A DNA stretch of 64,000 nt from FACHB-T130 sp042747725 (GCF_042747725.1 NZ_JBHZGO010000073.1:105758-169757), one strand, 5' to 3'. Positions 35,203 through 45,042 are shown, numbered from the stretch's first letter. Program-made: numbers and translations. Notes: a model not told the origin generated them from the sequence alone.

Positions 35203-35929
35203 AAGCTGATTTTTGGTACGCGATCGCATCCAACACGAATACGATTAACTGCTAAAACATCGCTACACAGATGCCAATTATCGGTAGAATCTGCATCCTG
35301 CATCCATCGCTCCTAGTTCAGCATATCCCAGAAGGTCGCTAAGCAAGGCAGGCAAAGGATTTCTGGCAAATTCATCAAGCGCAATTTATTATCATCCAAG
35401 CCAATCACTTCATCCAGAAACCATGCTCTGAATGAAACTAAACCTCACCCTAAATTTCTACCTTTGGGTTGTGGTGAATAGTACTAGCGATATCCGTACA
35501 ATGTTGGCGATCGCCATCTGGAACTTCAGATGCTGTGAGTGCAGTTAAACTTTATAAGAGGCGACTCTTACTTTGTCGTATCCCTCCCACAACCCCAATG
35601 TTCAGGGTGCCACGAGAAAACCTAGCTCTAAACTTGTCTCTGGCTTTGAATCGTCATAAATGTCGATTTCTCGCAGGCGTCCACCCACAGCCGAGTCCTC
35701 AACCCGCCTCATCAGCCGCTGACGACGATCTTCCAGATTACGCAGTGCTGAAACCAGAGAAATTAAATTTGCATCTACATCTTCGATCTTGTTTGCAAAG
35801 GGCGGTGCTTCTCGATAGTGTTGGCAATTCGCGCAGTCCTAATTATGTTCGTGGGGTGACGATTTCAACCAGTAATTCTGGGCATACTAAGAGCATAGAA
35901 GAGCATCATTAAGCCTGGGAATGTAACAT
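35203..35929. other. Spacer with only weak coding potential
   Basis: This 727-bp region lies between the Uma2 copies and the glycosyltransferase. A 125-codon frame at 35535-35912 begins with GTG. Its product is rich in Arg, His, Leu and Ser and has no recognisable motif, so I treat it as unsupported. No RNA or repeat of note was found. Confidence 0.4.
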
Positions 35930-36943
35930 ATGCTTAGTTACGAGCGCATATCTGAAAAAACTGCTCTGAAACCGATGTCTGTTGATTTTACTGTAGCCAT
36001 TCCGACCTATAACGGGGAAAACCGCTTACCTGATGTACTAGAGCGACTGCGATCGCAAACTCATACCGAGCAAATTGCCTGGGAAGTTCTAGTTATTGAT
36101 AATAACAGCTCAGACAACACCGCAAAAGTTGTTCAAGAATACCAATCTCACTGGCCTGTAGCCTATCCTTTAAGGTATTGTTTTGAACCCCAACAAGGAC
36201 TTGCCTTTTCCCGTCAACGTGCAGTCCAAGAAGCCAGAGGTAAATTGATTGGATTTCTCGATGACGATAATTTACCAACATCAACGTGGGTTTCGGCAGC
36301 CTACACATTTGGGCAAAAGCATCCGAAAGTTGGCGGTTATGGAAGCCGCATTTATGGCGACTTGCAAGGAACTCCTCCCCAAAATTTTGAGAAAATTGCC
36401 TGTCTGCTGGCAATCGCAGACAGAGGAGCAAATGCTCTATGCTACGAACCCCACAAAAAGCTGCTACCACCTGGGGCTGGATTAGTTGTGCGTCGCCAAG
36501 TCTGGCTGGAAACTGTGCCTAAAAATTTTATTCTTCACGGGCGAATTGGCGACAATATGCTGGCAGGAGAAGATTTGGAAGCGCTATTACATATTCAACA
36601 AGCTGGATGGGAAATTTGGTACAACCCTGAAATGTGTATTTACCATCGAATTCCCTACTGGCGCTTAGAGAAAGAGTATTTAATCAAATTATGTCGCGGC
36701 ATTGGTTTGAGCCGCCATCGGACTCGGATGCTCAGTGTCAAACCTTGGCAGCGACCCCTCGCTTTTTTTCTGTATATGTTTAACGATTTACGTAAAATCT
36801 TATTTCATCTAATCAAGTACAAATTTTCGTTAAAAGATGATATTGTAGCCGCTTGTCAAATGGAGCTTTTTATTAATAGCCTCATTAGCCCTTTTTATAT
36901 TTGGAAAACCCAACTACGGACTTATGATATAAAAATTAATTAA
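35930..36943 (+). CDS. Family 2 glycosyltransferase, HpsE-like
   Basis: This is a GT-A fold glycosyltransferase with FTVAIPTYNGENRLPDVL at the N-terminus, VIDNNSSDNTAKVV, and the DXD-type FLDDDN motif. It closely resembles HpsE of the hormogonium polysaccharide system, used for gliding motility in filamentous cyanobacteria. It would add a sugar to a lipid-linked glycan on the cytosolic face. Start choices are the ATG at 35930 or the ATG at 35975, which lies nearer the GT motif. It is the first of six rightward genes that together form a polysaccharide locus. Confidence 0.82.
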   Translation: MLSYERISEKTALKPMSVDFTVAIPTYNGENRLPDVLERLRSQTHTEQIAWEVLVIDNNSSDNTAKVVQEYQSHWPVAYPLRYCFEPQQGLAFSRQRAVQEARGKLIGFLDDDNLPTSTWVSAAYTFGQKHPKVGGYGSRIYGDLQGTPPQNFEKIACLLAIADRGANALCYEPHKKLLPPGAGLVVRRQVWLETVPKNFILHGRIGDNMLAGEDLEALLHIQQAGWEIWYNPEMCIYHRIPYWRLEKEYLIKLCRGIGLSRHRTRMLSVKPWQRPLAFFLYMFNDLRKILFHLIKYKFSLKDDIVAACQMELFINSLISPFYIWKTQLRTYDIKIN

Positions 36944-37197
36944 ATTCTATATAGAGAATTTCCTGGTTATCTTGTAACTATTCTCAATATAAAAGCTTTA
37001 CTTTCTCTTCATATAGGGAGTATTCGTCTCGCTTAAACTGGTCTTTAGCTGGATCAATAGTGAAAACTCTATGGAAGTAATCAGCCTAAAAGCGTAGGCT
37101 TCTCGCCCCATCAGTGCTGTTGATATATCCAAAGGCATTCTTGTTGGCAATTCAAAAAAACTCTAGGAACTATCCCTAACTTTAATCCCCACACCGT

Positions 37198-38343
37198 ATG
37201 AACAATATCACGACAGCAATTCCCTTTGTGGATCTTCAACTCCAACACCAGCCTCTTCAAACACAGATAGAGGAGGCAGTGCGGGGTACGATTCAACGGG
37301 GAGATTTTATATTAGGTCAGGCTGTGGCTGACTTCGAGGCGGCGTTTGCGAGTGCCTGTGGTGTGGCTTATGGCATTGGGGTCGCTTCGGGAACAGATGC
37401 GCTAGCGCTCGGATTAGAAGCCTGTGGCATTGGTGCCGGGGATGAGGTCATTTTACCCACCAATACTTTCATCGCCACTTTGATTGGCGTCACCCACGCT
37501 GGTGCCACACCAATTTTAGTCGATTGCGACCCCCAAACTGCGCTAATTGACTTTACAGCCGCCGAAAAGGCAGTCACACCCAAAACCAAAGCAATCGTTC
37601 CGGTGCATTTGTATGGGCAAATGGTTTCGCCTCGCCAACTTTTGGACTTCGCCAGCGCCCACAACCTGATTGTATTTGAAGACGCCGCTCAGGCTCACCT
37701 GGCAGAGCGAGAAGGTTATCGTGCTGGTTCTATTGGCAAAGCAGCAGCTTTTAGCTTCTATCCCAGTAAAAATTTGGGGGCATTAGGGGATGGAGGCATG
37801 GTGATCACCGATGACGAAGCGATCGCGCAGAAAATGCGATCGCTCCGCAATTACGGTTCTTCCCGTAAATATTATCACACCGAATCCGGTACCAACAGCC
37901 GACTCGATACCCTGCAAGCCGCTGTCCTCAACATCAAACTACCTCATCTTGCCGACTGGAATCAGGCACGTAATCAAGCAGCCCAGCAGTACGATGTTTT
38001 ACTAAAGCCGCTGGCAAACTCCGGAATTTTTTCCCTACAAAACCAAAATGGGAACGGTCACATTTATCACCTGTATGTTATCCGCATCACCAAAGCTTGT
38101 CCCCTCGACCGGCAGACGATTCAAGACAAACTAGCGGCTGTTGGCATTCAAACCGGCATCCACTACCCCATTCCCTGTCATCTTCAACCCGCCTTCGAGA
38201 ATCTCGGCTATCAAGCCGGAGACTTCCCCCAAGCCGAAGCCCTAGCACTAGAAATTTTATCCTTACCTATGTATCCAGGCTTAAGCGATACCCAAGTCCA
38301 TCAGGTCATTGATACCTTGCAAACCTTGTGTGTTAGAACCTGA
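37198..38343 (+). CDS. DegT/DnrJ/EryC1/StrS-type sugar aminotransferase
   Basis: This 381-residue PLP-dependent enzyme aminates a keto-sugar nucleotide for polysaccharide synthesis. It opens with IPFVDLQLQHQPLQTQIEEA. Other blocks are GVASGTDALALGLEACGIG, VFEDAAQAHLAE (cofactor Asp/Gln) and the PLP Lys in FYPSKNLGALGDGG. The substrate is not readable. It follows the glycosyltransferase by 254 bp, so it may have its own promoter. Confidence 0.9.
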   Translation: MNNITTAIPFVDLQLQHQPLQTQIEEAVRGTIQRGDFILGQAVADFEAAFASACGVAYGIGVASGTDALALGLEACGIGAGDEVILPTNTFIATLIGVTHAGATPILVDCDPQTALIDFTAAEKAVTPKTKAIVPVHLYGQMVSPRQLLDFASAHNLIVFEDAAQAHLAEREGYRAGSIGKAAAFSFYPSKNLGALGDGGMVITDDEAIAQKMRSLRNYGSSRKYYHTESGTNSRLDTLQAAVLNIKLPHLADWNQARNQAAQQYDVLLKPLANSGIFSLQNQNGNGHIYHLYVIRITKACPLDRQTIQDKLAAVGIQTGIHYPIPCHLQPAFENLGYQAGDFPQAEALALEILSLPMYPGLSDTQVHQVIDTLQTLCVRT

Positions 38344-38462
38344 TAAATTTTCAACCCAAAGAACGCAAAGGGAAGCGCTCTCGGTACGCCAAGGAGAATT
38401 CTAACTTTGCGTACCTTTGCACCCTTAGCATTAAGTAAAGCTTAGATAATTAAGGTCAAACT

Positions 38463-39347
38463 ATGCAATTTGAGCGAAAGATTCCGATTGCCATTGAGCG
38501 CTACTTGCTAGAAGGAACCATCATTGCTCTGCTGGTGATTCTGTATGCTCCGCTTTTATGGCACTGGTACGATGGCTGGCTGAACAAAAATATCAGTATT
38601 GAACATGAATATTACAGTCACGGTTTAATTGGTTTGCCTTTTGCCGCCTATATCAGCTGGTTAAATCGACAGCATTGGCGTCAATTACCAGATACAAGTC
38701 ATCCACTAGGCGCAGCCTTGCTGGCGTTGGGCGGGGTATTTTATCTCAGCGGCATTACTGACCTGATAAATTTATCCTTTCCCGCTGTATTAGCTGGACT
38801 TTGTCTGTGGCTGAAAGGAGTTCCTGGCTTCAAACTTCAAAGCTTTCCCTTGTTGCTCGTATTTTTGGCAACGCCGACGCAAATTCCTTACTTGCTGGCT
38901 CCCTATACCTTACCCCTCCAGCGATTTATTGCCGGAACGGCTGGTTTTATCCTGACTCAGTTCGGCATGGATGTCACTGTCAACCAGATTTACTTGTTCG
39001 TGGGTGGACGAATTGTAGAAGTTGCGCCTTTCTGTGCAGGTCTTAAGATGTTATTCACCAGTTTCTACGTAACCTTAATGCTGCTTTACTGGACGGATAC
39101 TTGGAGGTCTCGCACAAAGACAATTTTGTTAATCGTGGGTGCAGCGGTCATCAGCATCAGTGGTAATATCGTCCGCAATACCCTGCTTACCTTCTTTCAT
39201 GGCACTGGTCAAGAAAAAGCTTTTGATTGGCTGCACGAAGGCTGGGGCGGCGACGTTTATTCTGCCTGTATGTTGGGGTTAATTGTGCTTCTACTGATTT
39301 TGATTGAAAAATATAGCTCAGATGCGCCTCAAAAGGATGAAGCATGA
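38463..39347 (+). CDS. Cyanoexosortase B
   Basis: This 294-residue polytopic membrane protein has the exosortase triad: Cys191 in APFCAG, Arg238 in GNIVRN and His258 in WLHEGWGG. At least seven membrane helices flank these residues. Exosortases are membrane proteases/transpeptidases that process PEP-CTERM-type proteins, and their genes sit with exopolysaccharide genes. Type B is inferred from the overlapping downstream gene, which is the characteristic partner. No PEP-CTERM substrate gene was seen in the window. Confidence 0.9.
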   Translation: MQFERKIPIAIERYLLEGTIIALLVILYAPLLWHWYDGWLNKNISIEHEYYSHGLIGLPFAAYISWLNRQHWRQLPDTSHPLGAALLALGGVFYLSGITDLINLSFPAVLAGLCLWLKGVPGFKLQSFPLLLVFLATPTQIPYLLAPYTLPLQRFIAGTAGFILTQFGMDVTVNQIYLFVGGRIVEVAPFCAGLKMLFTSFYVTLMLLYWTDTWRSRTKTILLIVGAAVISISGNIVRNTLLTFFHGTGQEKAFDWLHEGWGGDVYSACMLGLIVLLLILIEKYSSDAPQKDEA

Positions 39348-40102
39348 AACTGCCCAAGTTATTGCAGCGCTTGCAATTTTCTAAAGTCGTCGTCCTATGT
39401 TTTCTCATCGTGCTAATGGCAATTGGTGCAGTTCCTAGTTACTGGACGGGACACTGGCCTTGGGCGCATCCTCCAAAAATTGCCAACCTCAAGCAGATGA
39501 AAAATTTACGGCAGACTGGGCTATCGCTTCCCGACTGGCAGACTCAACAACAGCATACCGTAACGATTGGCGGTCATAAATGGTCAATTCAGGAACTCCA
39601 GCGGGATGAAAAAACCCAGGTAACTTTGCTGCTTTTGCCCCAAGATGACAATAAGGCTCAGCCAGAGGTTGAGTGGATGGACATTAATGGATTTAAGGAG
39701 TGGCAGACAGATCAAGAGCGTCGCTTGCACTTTAAGGTTGAAACTCCTTCGCAAGCAGGAACGCACAAAACAAAAGAACCCGGAACTTCTCCTGCACGTC
39801 CGACATCTTCCAATGTTGAAGCTCGTTTCTTTCGCGGTTGGACTCGGCAGCAGACCTTCGCTGTGCTACAGTGGTACGCTTGGCCTGGAGGAGGCAATCC
39901 TGCTCCCAGTGGCTGGTTCTGGGCGGATCAAATGGTGCAGTTGCATCGTCGCCGCTTGCCTTGGGTTGCTGTTAGCATCTTGATGCCAATGGAACCTTTG
40001 GCTGAGGTTGACACAGCTCTGCCGCTGGCTAAATCGCTCGGTCAAACGGTTCAAGCCGCCTTGATGGCAGAGGTTTTACGTCCAAAAGTTATTAGTCCTT
40101 AG
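39344..40102 (+). CDS. Cyanoexosortase B system-associated protein
   Basis: This 252-residue protein has an N-terminal membrane anchor (about 13-31) and an extracytoplasmic domain. It contains PSYWTGHWPWA and an AVLQWYAWPGGGNPAPSGWFW segment, typical of EpsI-like partners of exosortases. Its ATG overlaps the exosortase stop by 4 bp, so the two are co-translated. A Thr/Pro-rich loop lies at about residues 135-165. The family is presumed to assist exosortase function or polysaccharide processing. Confidence 0.82.
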   Translation: MKLPKLLQRLQFSKVVVLCFLIVLMAIGAVPSYWTGHWPWAHPPKIANLKQMKNLRQTGLSLPDWQTQQQHTVTIGGHKWSIQELQRDEKTQVTLLLLPQDDNKAQPEVEWMDINGFKEWQTDQERRLHFKVETPSQAGTHKTKEPGTSPARPTSSNVEARFFRGWTRQQTFAVLQWYAWPGGGNPAPSGWFWADQMVQLHRRRLPWVAVSILMPMEPLAEVDTALPLAKSLGQTVQAALMAEVLRPKVISP

Positions 40103-40147
40103 TTTTTAGCTAATGACTAATAACTACTGAATAATGACTACTGACTA

Positions 40148-41605
40148 ATGAGTAAAATTCAGTTGCGTCGCTTTACAGCCCTCTCCCTCGTCAGTATCCA
40201 AACGACTGTTTATACGCTGTTGGGTGGTGTCTTTCTCTGGACGCGACAGGCAACAGCAACACCTATAGCTGGACACTTTGACACTCAGGCGCAGTTGCCG
40301 CAATTTCCTGTGGTGGTGCCTCCTGCTGCCGTTGACCCTACAAGCCCGCCGCCACCTGTAGGCTATCCTCAAGAGCAACCGCTTCTGGAAGGCACTGCGT
40401 CGCCGCAGTTTAGCCGCTACCAGTTAGGAATTGGAGATGTAGTTAGCGTTGTGGTTGAGCGTCCTCCAGGTACCTACCGCTTGGGAACGGGAGATGTAAT
40501 TAGCATTTTGGTTGAGCGCTTTCCAGATTTGAATCTTCAAACCCCTATCGATCTAGACGGCAACATAATAGTTCCGCTACTGGGAAGAGTGTCGCTCAAA
40601 GGTCTTACCGTGCAAGAAGCACAAGAAAAAATTCGTTCCGGCTTAACCCGCTATGTGGTTGATCCGGTTGTATTACTCTCACTCTCTGGGTTGCGTCCGG
40701 ATTTAAACTTTCAAGCCCAAGTTAATCAACAAGGCGATATTATAGTGCCTCAACTGGGAAGGGTGTCAGTACAAGGTTTGACTTTAGAAGAAGCACAAGA
40801 AAAAATTCGCTTAGGTTTAAGCAGCTTTTTTATCAATCCTAATGTGACTTTAACTTTAGCTTCGGCACGTCCAGCCCAAGTCACAATTAGCGGCGAAGTG
40901 GTGAAACCCGGTTACTACACCCTATCACCCGGATCTCAACTGTCTGCGGCACTGCTGGTTGCTGGCGGCAGCACCACTCTAGGAGACCTGCGATCGGTTT
41001 TGGTGCGTCGCGCCCGAATTGATGGTTCGACAATTGAGCAACGGGTTGATTTGTTTACGCCGCTGCTAAATGGACAATCACTCCCCAATTTACGCTTACA
41101 AGATGGCGATGCAGTGGTCATCCCGAAGCTAGAAGTTGCCACAGATCAAAACTACGATCGCTCGCTAGTTTCTCGCTCCACTGTGTCTCAGCAGCAGATC
41201 AACATCCGAGTTTTGAGCTACGCTGGTGGGGGAATTGGTAGTATTAGCTTGCCCAACGGTAGTACATTTGTTGATGCTTTAAGCGCTATCGGCCCCAGTC
41301 CAGATAATTCTAACCTGCGGGATATCGCCCTGATTCGATTCGATCCCGAACGCGGCAAAGCGGTTACTCAGAAAATAGACGGGAAAGCAGCGCTACTGGG
41401 AAATATTGCTCAAAATGTCCCGCTGATGAATAACGATGTCATCGTGGTGGGTCGTAACTTGATTGGTAGAATTACTTATGCACTGAGTACCTTTACTCAA
41501 CCCTTCCGGGATATTTTGGGATTCGTGCTGTTTTTTGACCAGCTAAGAGAAAATGCTACTAACCTCTTTGGCCCAACTAACGATAATAATGATAACTCAA
41601 ACTAA
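40148..41605 (+). CDS. Outer-membrane polysaccharide export protein (OPX/Wza-like) with SLBB domains
   Basis: This 485-residue secreted protein has an N-terminal signal (about 12-35), then export (PES) domains and SLBB domains (about 235-275 and 345-430). The PES region is internally duplicated. YQLGIGDVVSVVVER is followed at once by YRLGTGDVISILVER, and the next segments GNIIVPLLGRVSLKGLTVQEAQ and GDIIVPQLGRVSVQGLTLEEAQ repeat. OPX proteins form the outer-membrane channel for capsule or exopolysaccharide. It sits between the exosortase pair and a Wzc-like gene. Confidence 0.9.
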   Translation: MSKIQLRRFTALSLVSIQTTVYTLLGGVFLWTRQATATPIAGHFDTQAQLPQFPVVVPPAAVDPTSPPPPVGYPQEQPLLEGTASPQFSRYQLGIGDVVSVVVERPPGTYRLGTGDVISILVERFPDLNLQTPIDLDGNIIVPLLGRVSLKGLTVQEAQEKIRSGLTRYVVDPVVLLSLSGLRPDLNFQAQVNQQGDIIVPQLGRVSVQGLTLEEAQEKIRLGLSSFFINPNVTLTLASARPAQVTISGEVVKPGYYTLSPGSQLSAALLVAGGSTTLGDLRSVLVRRARIDGSTIEQRVDLFTPLLNGQSLPNLRLQDGDAVVIPKLEVATDQNYDRSLVSRSTVSQQQINIRVLSYAGGGIGSISLPNGSTFVDALSAIGPSPDNSNLRDIALIRFDPERGKAVTQKIDGKAALLGNIAQNVPLMNNDVIVVGRNLIGRITYALSTFTQPFRDILGFVLFFDQLRENATNLFGPTNDNNDNSN

Positions 41606-41772
41606 AGAAGCCGGTAATAAATTCCAGCTTACAACAAAAATATCTGAGAAAAGAGATGTTATAAAATGCCAAGTCAAAGCAGCAAAATAAGAAAAATATT
41701 TAGTGTGAACTTTTAATTTCTATTTGTTTTTACTCCTTATTTCCTCACTAGCCCCTAGTCCCGAAAACGACC

Positions 41773-43953
41773 ATGACTCCTCCCATTGTTAAGCGTTATC
41801 TGATCGCCCTCGATCAACATAAATGGATTGGATTAGCTGGCTTTGCTATCATTGTCGGTGCGTCAGCTGTCGTGGGTATACAACCAGCACCAGCTCCCGT
41901 TTTCAAAGCCGCAGGCGTGCTGGCTTATAACGGGCCGATTGCTCCATTTTCGACGACGACGCAAGCGATTCAAAAGCAGGGTCAAGAGCTAAATGAGGAT
42001 ACGCTGCTAGCAGAGAATGTGGTCAAAGCAGCAGCAACGCGGGTGAAAGTAGACACAACACAAATTGCCAAAAATGCGAAAGTAAAGCTGCCGGAGGAGG
42101 ACGGGCCGAAGGTTATTCAAGTTTCGTACAGCGATAGCGATCCGAAGCGAGCGGCTGCCACCTTGGAAGCGCTGATGCAGGGAATGGTGGAACAAAGTCG
42201 TTTGATTAACAGCTCCCGACTACGAGCGATTATTGACTCCATCAGTGCCCGGTTATCTCCTGCTGAGACGCAACTTAGAGAGGCTCAACAGAGACTGGAG
42301 CAGTATATTCGCACGGAGGGACCAGCACTGGTTGCCGCTCAGGATGGGAGGACACTGGGTGCAATTTCTGGCAGCGAAGAGCAGCAACGTCAGATTCAGA
42401 TGACTTTGGAAGGAATTGATACCCAAATTCGCAGTCTACAAAACAAGTTGGGTTTGACGGCGACTGAAGCTTACACGTCTTCTGCCTTGAGTGCCGACCC
42501 AATTATTAACAGCTTGCGATCGCAAATTCATCAAACTGAAACCCAGCTGCAAATTCTCAGCCGGGATTTGCGGGAGGAGCATCCTCAAATCATTCAGCTG
42601 AAAAAACAGCTAACAGCCTACAACGAACTGCTGTCGGCGCGAGCATCGGAGGTGATGGGTGGAGACGGTTTGGCAGCACCCTTGCCCCCCAGTCAAATTC
42701 GCAGAGACAGCAGCCTCGATCCAACGCGGCAAGGTATGGCAAACACTCTGGTAGCTTTACAAACCCAGCGCGAAACGCTGCAACAGCAACTACAGTCTAG
42801 CCGCAAAGCCGAGCAGCAACTCCGGGCTGAATATGTAAAAATCCCCAATAAGCAGCTGGATCAAGCACGACTACAACAGCAAATTCAGCTCAAACAAGGT
42901 CTGTACGATAAGATGCAAGTGGCATTAGTAGATGCCAAGGCAGCAGAAGCCGAGACAGTCAGCAGTCTCACTATTGCCCAACCGCCACAAGTTGCCGCTA
43001 GCGAGCAGAAGAGCCAAAGCTTACCGTTAACGGTAGCAGTGGGAGCTTTGGTCGGGGTGTTGGTTGGCGGCGGATTGATTTTCCTGTTAGCGATGCTCGA
43101 TGGCACGTTCTACACGGTCGAGGAAGTGCGGGCGGCACTACGACAACGGGATGTGCTGGTGCTGGGTGAAGTGCCTTTCGTCGCCCTCCAAGATCCGCAA
43201 CTGGGCGAGACGCCGATTTTGCTCCAGCAGGATTCCGTTTATCACGACTATTACGAGCGCTTCCGCAGCAATCTGCGGCGAGCGAGCGATCAACCCTTGA
43301 AAGTGGTGTTATTGACCAGCACGATTAGCCAAGAGGGTAAGACAGTCAATGCTTATAACCTCGGAATTGCATCGGCTTTTGCTGGCAAGCGCACTCTGGT
43401 GATAGAAACCGATTTGCGATCGCCTTCTGAGTCCAAGTTCCTGAAAGTCGCTCCCGATCCTGGTGCTAGCCTTGAACCCCTACGGTACTACACTCAGTTA
43501 AGTGAGTGTATCCGTTTAGTCCCAGACATTGAAAACCTATACGTGGTGCCCAGTCCCGGCCCCGTGCGTAATGCCGCTGCGATTCTGGAATCCAGCGAAC
43601 TCAGGCGGCTGATCGAAGATGCGCGAGGTCGTTTTGACTTAGTAATTCTCGATACCCCTGCCTTAAGCCGGTGCAACGATGCCCTCCTATTGGAACCCTA
43701 CGCCGATGGTATTGTGCTGGTGACTCGACCGGGTTTCACCCAGGAGAGTATTTTGGTAGAGGCAATCGATCAATTGACCGCAGCAGAACTGCCACTCGTG
43801 GGAGCGCTGATCAATGCGGTAGACACCCCAGTGCAGGTTCCCAGCGTGAAAAATGAGGACATTGAAGCCGACATAGAAGAAGAAGAAGAAGAAGAATTAG
43901 AGCCTTCCCATTCTCGGTCAGAACAAGTGCCAAGTGAGTACATTAAGCGCTAG
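41773..43953 (+). CDS. Wzc-like polysaccharide co-polymerase / tyrosine autokinase-type protein
   Basis: This 726-residue protein has an N-terminal Wzz membrane domain (helix about 16-34), a long coiled coil (about 120-400), a second helix (about 418-440) and a cytosolic BY-kinase-type ATPase domain. The P-loop reads TSTISQEGKT, the A' motif VIETDLRSPS has Glu where Asp is usual, and Walker B is FDLVILDTPA. The C-terminus is acidic (Glu-rich, about 700-715) and has only one Tyr instead of the Tyr cluster of Wzc. It would control chain length and assembly of the polysaccharide exported through the upstream OPX protein. Confidence 0.87.
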   Translation: MTPPIVKRYLIALDQHKWIGLAGFAIIVGASAVVGIQPAPAPVFKAAGVLAYNGPIAPFSTTTQAIQKQGQELNEDTLLAENVVKAAATRVKVDTTQIAKNAKVKLPEEDGPKVIQVSYSDSDPKRAAATLEALMQGMVEQSRLINSSRLRAIIDSISARLSPAETQLREAQQRLEQYIRTEGPALVAAQDGRTLGAISGSEEQQRQIQMTLEGIDTQIRSLQNKLGLTATEAYTSSALSADPIINSLRSQIHQTETQLQILSRDLREEHPQIIQLKKQLTAYNELLSARASEVMGGDGLAAPLPPSQIRRDSSLDPTRQGMANTLVALQTQRETLQQQLQSSRKAEQQLRAEYVKIPNKQLDQARLQQQIQLKQGLYDKMQVALVDAKAAEAETVSSLTIAQPPQVAASEQKSQSLPLTVAVGALVGVLVGGGLIFLLAMLDGTFYTVEEVRAALRQRDVLVLGEVPFVALQDPQLGETPILLQQDSVYHDYYERFRSNLRRASDQPLKVVLLTSTISQEGKTVNAYNLGIASAFAGKRTLVIETDLRSPSESKFLKVAPDPGASLEPLRYYTQLSECIRLVPDIENLYVVPSPGPVRNAAAILESSELRRLIEDARGRFDLVILDTPALSRCNDALLLEPYADGIVLVTRPGFTQESILVEAIDQLTAAELPLVGALINAVDTPVQVPSVKNEDIEADIEEEEEEELEPSHSRSEQVPSEYIKR

Positions 43954-44174
43954 TCATCTCAAATCCGCTTCGGGTATCCGAACCAGATGGAGGCTGCTAA
44001 TAACAAATGGCTAACCGCTCATTGTAGAAAGATCGCGAGCAGTTAGCCATTCGTAAAAAACCAAGCTGTAAAGCGTCTAAAAAAACCAGTTTAGATTCTT
44101 GGTTGTAGCAGAGCAGAAGAAGTGACCGCTTTTCCTGATTTTCAAAATATGCCAGCTCACTCGGCAACCGCTTG

Positions 44175-44900
44175 CTAAAAAGTTTGTTGTTCTGGATGGT
44201 TGTCCGAGTCGGAAGAAAACAATCCCAACAGCGGTGCTAAGATTGCCCCGAAAATAAAGCCACCAGCGTGTGCCCAATAGGCAACTCCACCTTGCTCCAT
44301 CCCAATATTCGTAGGCGCATTCAGACTCGCGACGCCATAAAAAGCCTGCTGAACAAACCAAAAACCCAGAAAGAAAACAGCAGGAACGCGAATCGTGGTG
44401 AAGAAGATACCCAAAGGAATTAATGTCAGCACTTGTGTTTTGGGGAATCTGAGAATGTAGGCTCCTAAGACACCAGCGATCGCACCACTTGCCCCCAAGG
44501 AAGGAATGCCAGAATTCATTGAAAAATACCACTGAGTTAAAACCGCTAGAATCCCGCACGTCAGGTAAAAAATTAAGTACTTGACGTGACCCAGCTTGTC
44601 TTCAACGTTGTTGCCAAAAATCCAGAGGAACAGCATATTACCGGCAAGGTGTAAAAACCCACCGTGCAAGAATTGCGATGTCACCAGTGTCAGCCACTCC
44701 GGTACCGGCTGATTCACAGGTATGCCACTAAAGCTAGCAGATAACTCTCTAGGAACCACAGCAGCAAGGTGAAAAAAACCTTCCAGCTGTTGTGGGGCCA
44801 AAGTCAACTCATATATAAAAGCCAAAATATTCGCAGCAATCAGTCCATAAGTGACATACGGAGTGATGCTTGTAGGATTGTCATCACGTAAAGGAACCAC
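44175..44900 (-). CDS. Rhomboid family intramembrane serine protease
   Basis: This 241-residue, six-helix protein has the rhomboid catalytic dyad: Ser138 in GASGAIAG and His211 in AHAGGF. The HxxxN-type segment HLAGNMLFLWIFG of TM2 is also present. Rhomboids cleave membrane proteins within the bilayer. The start codon is GTG. It is followed downstream by a 220-bp gap to the convergent Wzc-like gene. The substrate is unknown. Confidence 0.92.
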   Translation of the reverse strand: MVPLRDDNPTSITPYVTYGLIAANILAFIYELTLAPQQLEGFFHLAAVVPRELSASFSGIPVNQPVPEWLTLVTSQFLHGGFLHLAGNMLFLWIFGNNVEDKLGHVKYLIFYLTCGILAVLTQWYFSMNSGIPSLGASGAIAGVLGAYILRFPKTQVLTLIPLGIFFTTIRVPAVFFLGFWFVQQAFYGVASLNAPTNIGMEQGGVAYWAHAGGFIFGAILAPLLGLFSSDSDNHPEQQTF

Positions 44901-45042
44901 AGGCGTCTTTCCTAACTATCCAAGCAAAAGCTGGAAACAACATAACTTAATTTCTTCCTAGCTGTCTTTTCACCTCTGGATAGAGATCCAGTATGAGACG
45001 CTCTCCGTGAGAAGGTAGAGGCAATGATAAACCCGTAAAACA

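Larger units (their letters stand above)
33789..35288 (+). repeat. 750-bp tandem duplication carrying two Uma2 genes
   Basis: Two units with an exact 750-bp offset start at about 33789 and 34539. The 5' flank with the first about 50 coding bases, and the last about 110 coding bases, are almost identical between units. The central coding part is clearly diverged, which makes the pair mosaic. Confidence 0.85.

Noticed and set aside
35535..35912. 125-codon forward frame before the glycosyltransferase
   Set aside because: The product is rich in Arg, His, Leu and Ser, shows no motif, and has no ribosome binding site, so it looks like non-coding DNA.
44077..44559. 160-codon reverse frame overlapping the rhomboid gene
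   Set aside because: It lies in another frame of the rhomboid gene, which has complete catalytic motifs. The Trp/Ser/Cys-rich product is typical of a shadow frame.
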